A stretch of DNA of 14,549 bases, taken from the NCBI GenBank assembly GCA_937921525.1, contig CAKZUM010000184.1, positions 1 through 14,549 on the forward strand. The letters run 5' to 3'. The notes below the pieces were generated by a model, which saw only the letters and a list, made by a program, of their open reading frames with translations, was not told where the DNA came from and did no database searches. The position numbers were made by a program, and so were the translations under genes. This document shows, in pieces, positions 13,301-14,549 of the stretch (the first letter of the stretch is position 1; every line of letters begins with the position of its first letter). The stretch is from an uncultured Saprospiraceae bacterium (lineage in GTDB: Bacteria; Bacteroidota; Bacteroidia; Chitinophagales; Saprospiraceae).

Positions 13301-14549
13301 ATTTGTACAATCGTTTACCGCTGTCCAAATTCGATGTATTTGTTTACTGCCACCACACGTTGGATCTATTTGATCACTATATCCTACATTAATCTCACAT
13401 AAGCCATCAAAGCTAGGGAATATGGGTTTGCCGTATAAGGTAGGGGCACCTGTGATAGATGGATCTATTGCTGATCCTACACAAGCTAATTCAGGCGCAT
13501 CAATTCCGTCTCTATCTACAGGGAATACAATATCATCCATTGGTAATCTTCGGATGTATATTTGTTGTGTACAAGTACCTGCACTTCCATAAGTATTATT
13601 ACCAGTGGCTGTCCAAGTTCTAGTTACCACGGCTGTATAAGGCCCCGTACATAAGCTAGTACTAATAGCATCTTCATAAGTCAAATTTGGTATTTCTCCT
13701 ACACAATTATTTGTTACTTGAGGGTAACCAAGTAGTACATTATTTGGGTCTAAATTCTCACTACAATCTACTGTTATATCTGTATTATTAGCGTTGGTAG
13801 CACAATTTAAGATCGGCCCTGTTTTGTCCTCTACAACAATTCTACCCCAACAAGAATTTCCTGTAAAATCATCTATCACTTTTACATTGAAAGTTTGATT
13901 AATGTGGGATTCATTCATCATGGGACTTGTCGGCAAGAGTGTGTTATCTAATGCTCGTACCTCTACTGTTTTTGTTCCACCAGGACAAGTTGCATCAATC
14001 GACTTGGCTATAAGGTCTGGTAAAATTTCTGCCGAACAATTGATACCTAATGATATTTGAACTTCATCATTACAAGCAAAGTAACAATTAGTAGAACAAT
14101 CTTGTGCGCCAGATCCTGTTACACAAATAGGAATATCAGGACTTTTAAATCCAGCTACTATTAACTCATGTTGATGGGTAGCACTACTATTGTAAAAAGG
14201 ATCACTTTCATCCAGCAAAGTGACTGTCGCACTAGAACATTCTCCACTATTTTCAAAAATGAATAATGGAATAGGAATACCCGAAGTAAAGGTATAATCC
14301 ACAGAGGCATTCCTTAAAGAAAATGCCACATAATCATAATCAGGATTTTCTGTAGGCGTTGGGAAGACTGTAATATCCCATTGTGGAAAAGCATGAACAA
14401 GATCCACGATATTACTAACCGTAAAAGTACCTTTATGAAATTTTGCCACAATGCGCATATCTGTCACATAATTGTCTACACCTGTATACGTAACGCTAGG
14501 AATTAAATCTATTTGGAAACGACCATCTGAGCGTTTTTTTATTTCATAA
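10331..14549 (-). CDS. giant T9SS-exported adhesin-like protein (5' end outside window)
   Basis: The visible part is 1405 residues. The frame stays open to the right edge: 27 codons before the GTG at 14467 read ...RFQIDLIPSVTYTGVDNYV without a stop, so that GTG is not the start and the gene is partial. Most of the protein (about residues 100-950, counted from 14467) consists of Cys-rich, Ig-like/HYR-type repeats with motifs such as TDACGN, DDCGN, HRIWTAVNDC and HRLWEVIDWC. Next comes a carboxypeptidase-regulatory/SdrB-like domain (about 961-1010), then a dockerin type I pair (DHMNGISTYDLV near 1024 and DVNRSGTITAYDIV near 1055). A cohesin-like domain (about 1155-1285) and a type A T9SS sorting tail follow (from about 1294: FQLFQNTPNPF ... 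KKMLVIK). It is predicted to be secreted and held on the cell surface, with a role in adhesion or matrix binding. Confidence 0.93.
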   Translation of the reverse strand, partial: YEIKKRSDGRFQIDLIPSVTYTGVDNYVTDMRIVAKFHKGTFTVSNIVDLVHAFPQWDITVFPTPTENPDYDYVAFSLRNASVDYTFTSGIPIPLFIFENSGECSSATVTLLDESDPFYNSSATHQHELIVAGFKSPDIPICVTGSGAQDCSTNCYFACNDEVQISLGINCSAEILPDLIAKSIDATCPGGTKTVEVRALDNTLLPTSPMMNESHINQTFNVKVIDDFTGNSCWGRIVVEDKTGPILNCATNANNTDITVDCSENLDPNNVLLGYPQVTNNCVGEIPNLTYEDAISTSLCTGPYTAVVTRTWTATGNNTYGSAGTCTQQIYIRRLPMDDIVFPVDRDGIDAPELACVGSAIDPSITGAPTLYGKPIFPSFDGLCEINVGYSDQIDPTCGGSKQIHRIWTAVNDCTNEFKTYIQTIKLVDEQAPIITCISDTLRFSTNQHDCAATVNLPTIVATDVCSAVSVQMVTPNGLVNSNGGIINGLQQGLHKIEYIATDACGNKAACIVHVEVSDVDGPTAVCNNSQVAIGPSGWVDVNANTFDDGSYDDCCDAVTFQVKRVDQTTTDFANIVSFSCEDLGKNIDIILQVIDCFGNTSQCTASILVINDNSTNIQCPANLTIACQTDYADLNIFGAPALIDNCGQPNFQVQNNFDIDSCGAGIITRTFSIIDGGVTTGTCTQEITIENESTFDEGSIVWPHDYLSLACGSESLLPSDLPYGFNQPTYEATSTCNNIFVKYTDSNFDDEVSAIGCYEIHRLWEVIDWCNYNVDQPNAGGRFVYTQIISIVNNVAPTISCPADETINLGDNECTTFVNIIGSASDDCTPGNLLRYTYTIDLQNDGTEDLSGTTGIASGNYGTGTHKVSFTVADDCGNQDACSYLITIVDNTLPVARCFFPDLVIIPKSGDFAAVPAPEIIGQSSSDNCTAYENLTLKVSPTFFTCDEIGSNPITLTVTDESGNVSSCSGRINVRDPNNLCPKNKSAINISGNVTNEDGVVLEQVLVSINDKGGQSSMASSMTDEYGVFQLDSIPTGKDYTIFPERNYDHMNGISTYDLVVLNRHILGLQFINSPYKLIAADVNRSGTITAYDIVILRKLILRLIDDFPNNTSWRFIKRDFTFDNPTNPLQEYFPEVYTIEKAPGKDMNIGGFIAVKVGDLNTSASTTNNLSQGESRQASKHWNINVAATKATAGTIVEIPVTANNMEQILGYQFALQIDQNALEVLEIIPGDLPNMTSSNFAWVANKGLLSTSWNQPTAEEIDNATLFTIKAKMLTTSNIATAIELQEDHLFSEVYMERTNYETPSVLKVQLNKSTNTFQLFQNTPNPFTHSTTIGFELHKAQHTTLRIINMNGQVVQTYQAAYPAGYHEVSIQHQDLPAKGMYYYQLETVHATETKKMLVIK

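Overview
The window looks like chromosomal DNA of a gliding, AT-rich (by eye roughly 35-37% GC) member of the Bacteroidota, probably close to Saprospiraceae/Lewinella-like lineages. The reasons are a PorP/SprF-family protein, a clear GldJ lipoprotein, a huge Cys-rich multi-domain secreted protein ending in a type IX secretion (T9SS) sorting tail, a DUF4783 protein, promoters of the Bacteroidota TAnnTTTG kind, and the lack of obvious Shine-Dalgarno sequences.

Layout. Two plus-strand genes open the window: porP/sprF-like (55-1050) and gldJ (1326-2828), closed by a strong terminator. A repeat-rich gap follows. Then come two minus-strand genes: a small exported DUF4783 protein (3185-3559) and the Hsp90 chaperone htpG (3871-5748), which has a candidate sigma-54 promoter. 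The 866-bp gap upstream of htpG holds a tandem pair of two-hairpin RNA candidates (about 6254-6327 and 6429-6497) ending at a strong shared terminator. A Nudix hydrolase (minus) and the fluoride channel crcB (plus) are divergent around 7164-7236. The next gap (7600-8794) is almost 1.2 kb and has no protein gene. It carries a second tandem pair of small-RNA candidates, each with its own terminator, plus several palindromic or dispersed repeats. The right part is all minus strand: a receiver-less LytTR regulator, a membrane-anchored DRGH nuclease, and the 3' part of a giant T9SS-exported adhesin-like gene that runs off the right edge.

How the parts fit. PorP/SprF and GldJ belong to the gliding/T9SS machinery, and the protein at the right end is the kind of cargo that machinery exports and anchors. 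HtpG, the Nudix enzyme and CrcB are housekeeping or stress functions. The nuclease and LytTR protein are neighbours in the same orientation and may form a small surface DNA-processing unit (inference).

The most unusual content is intergenic: two independent pairs of duplicated RNA-like elements, a sigma-54-like htpG promoter with upstream direct repeats, and at least four repeat families shared between gaps. I found no CRISPR array, tRNA, rRNA, transposase or defence system.
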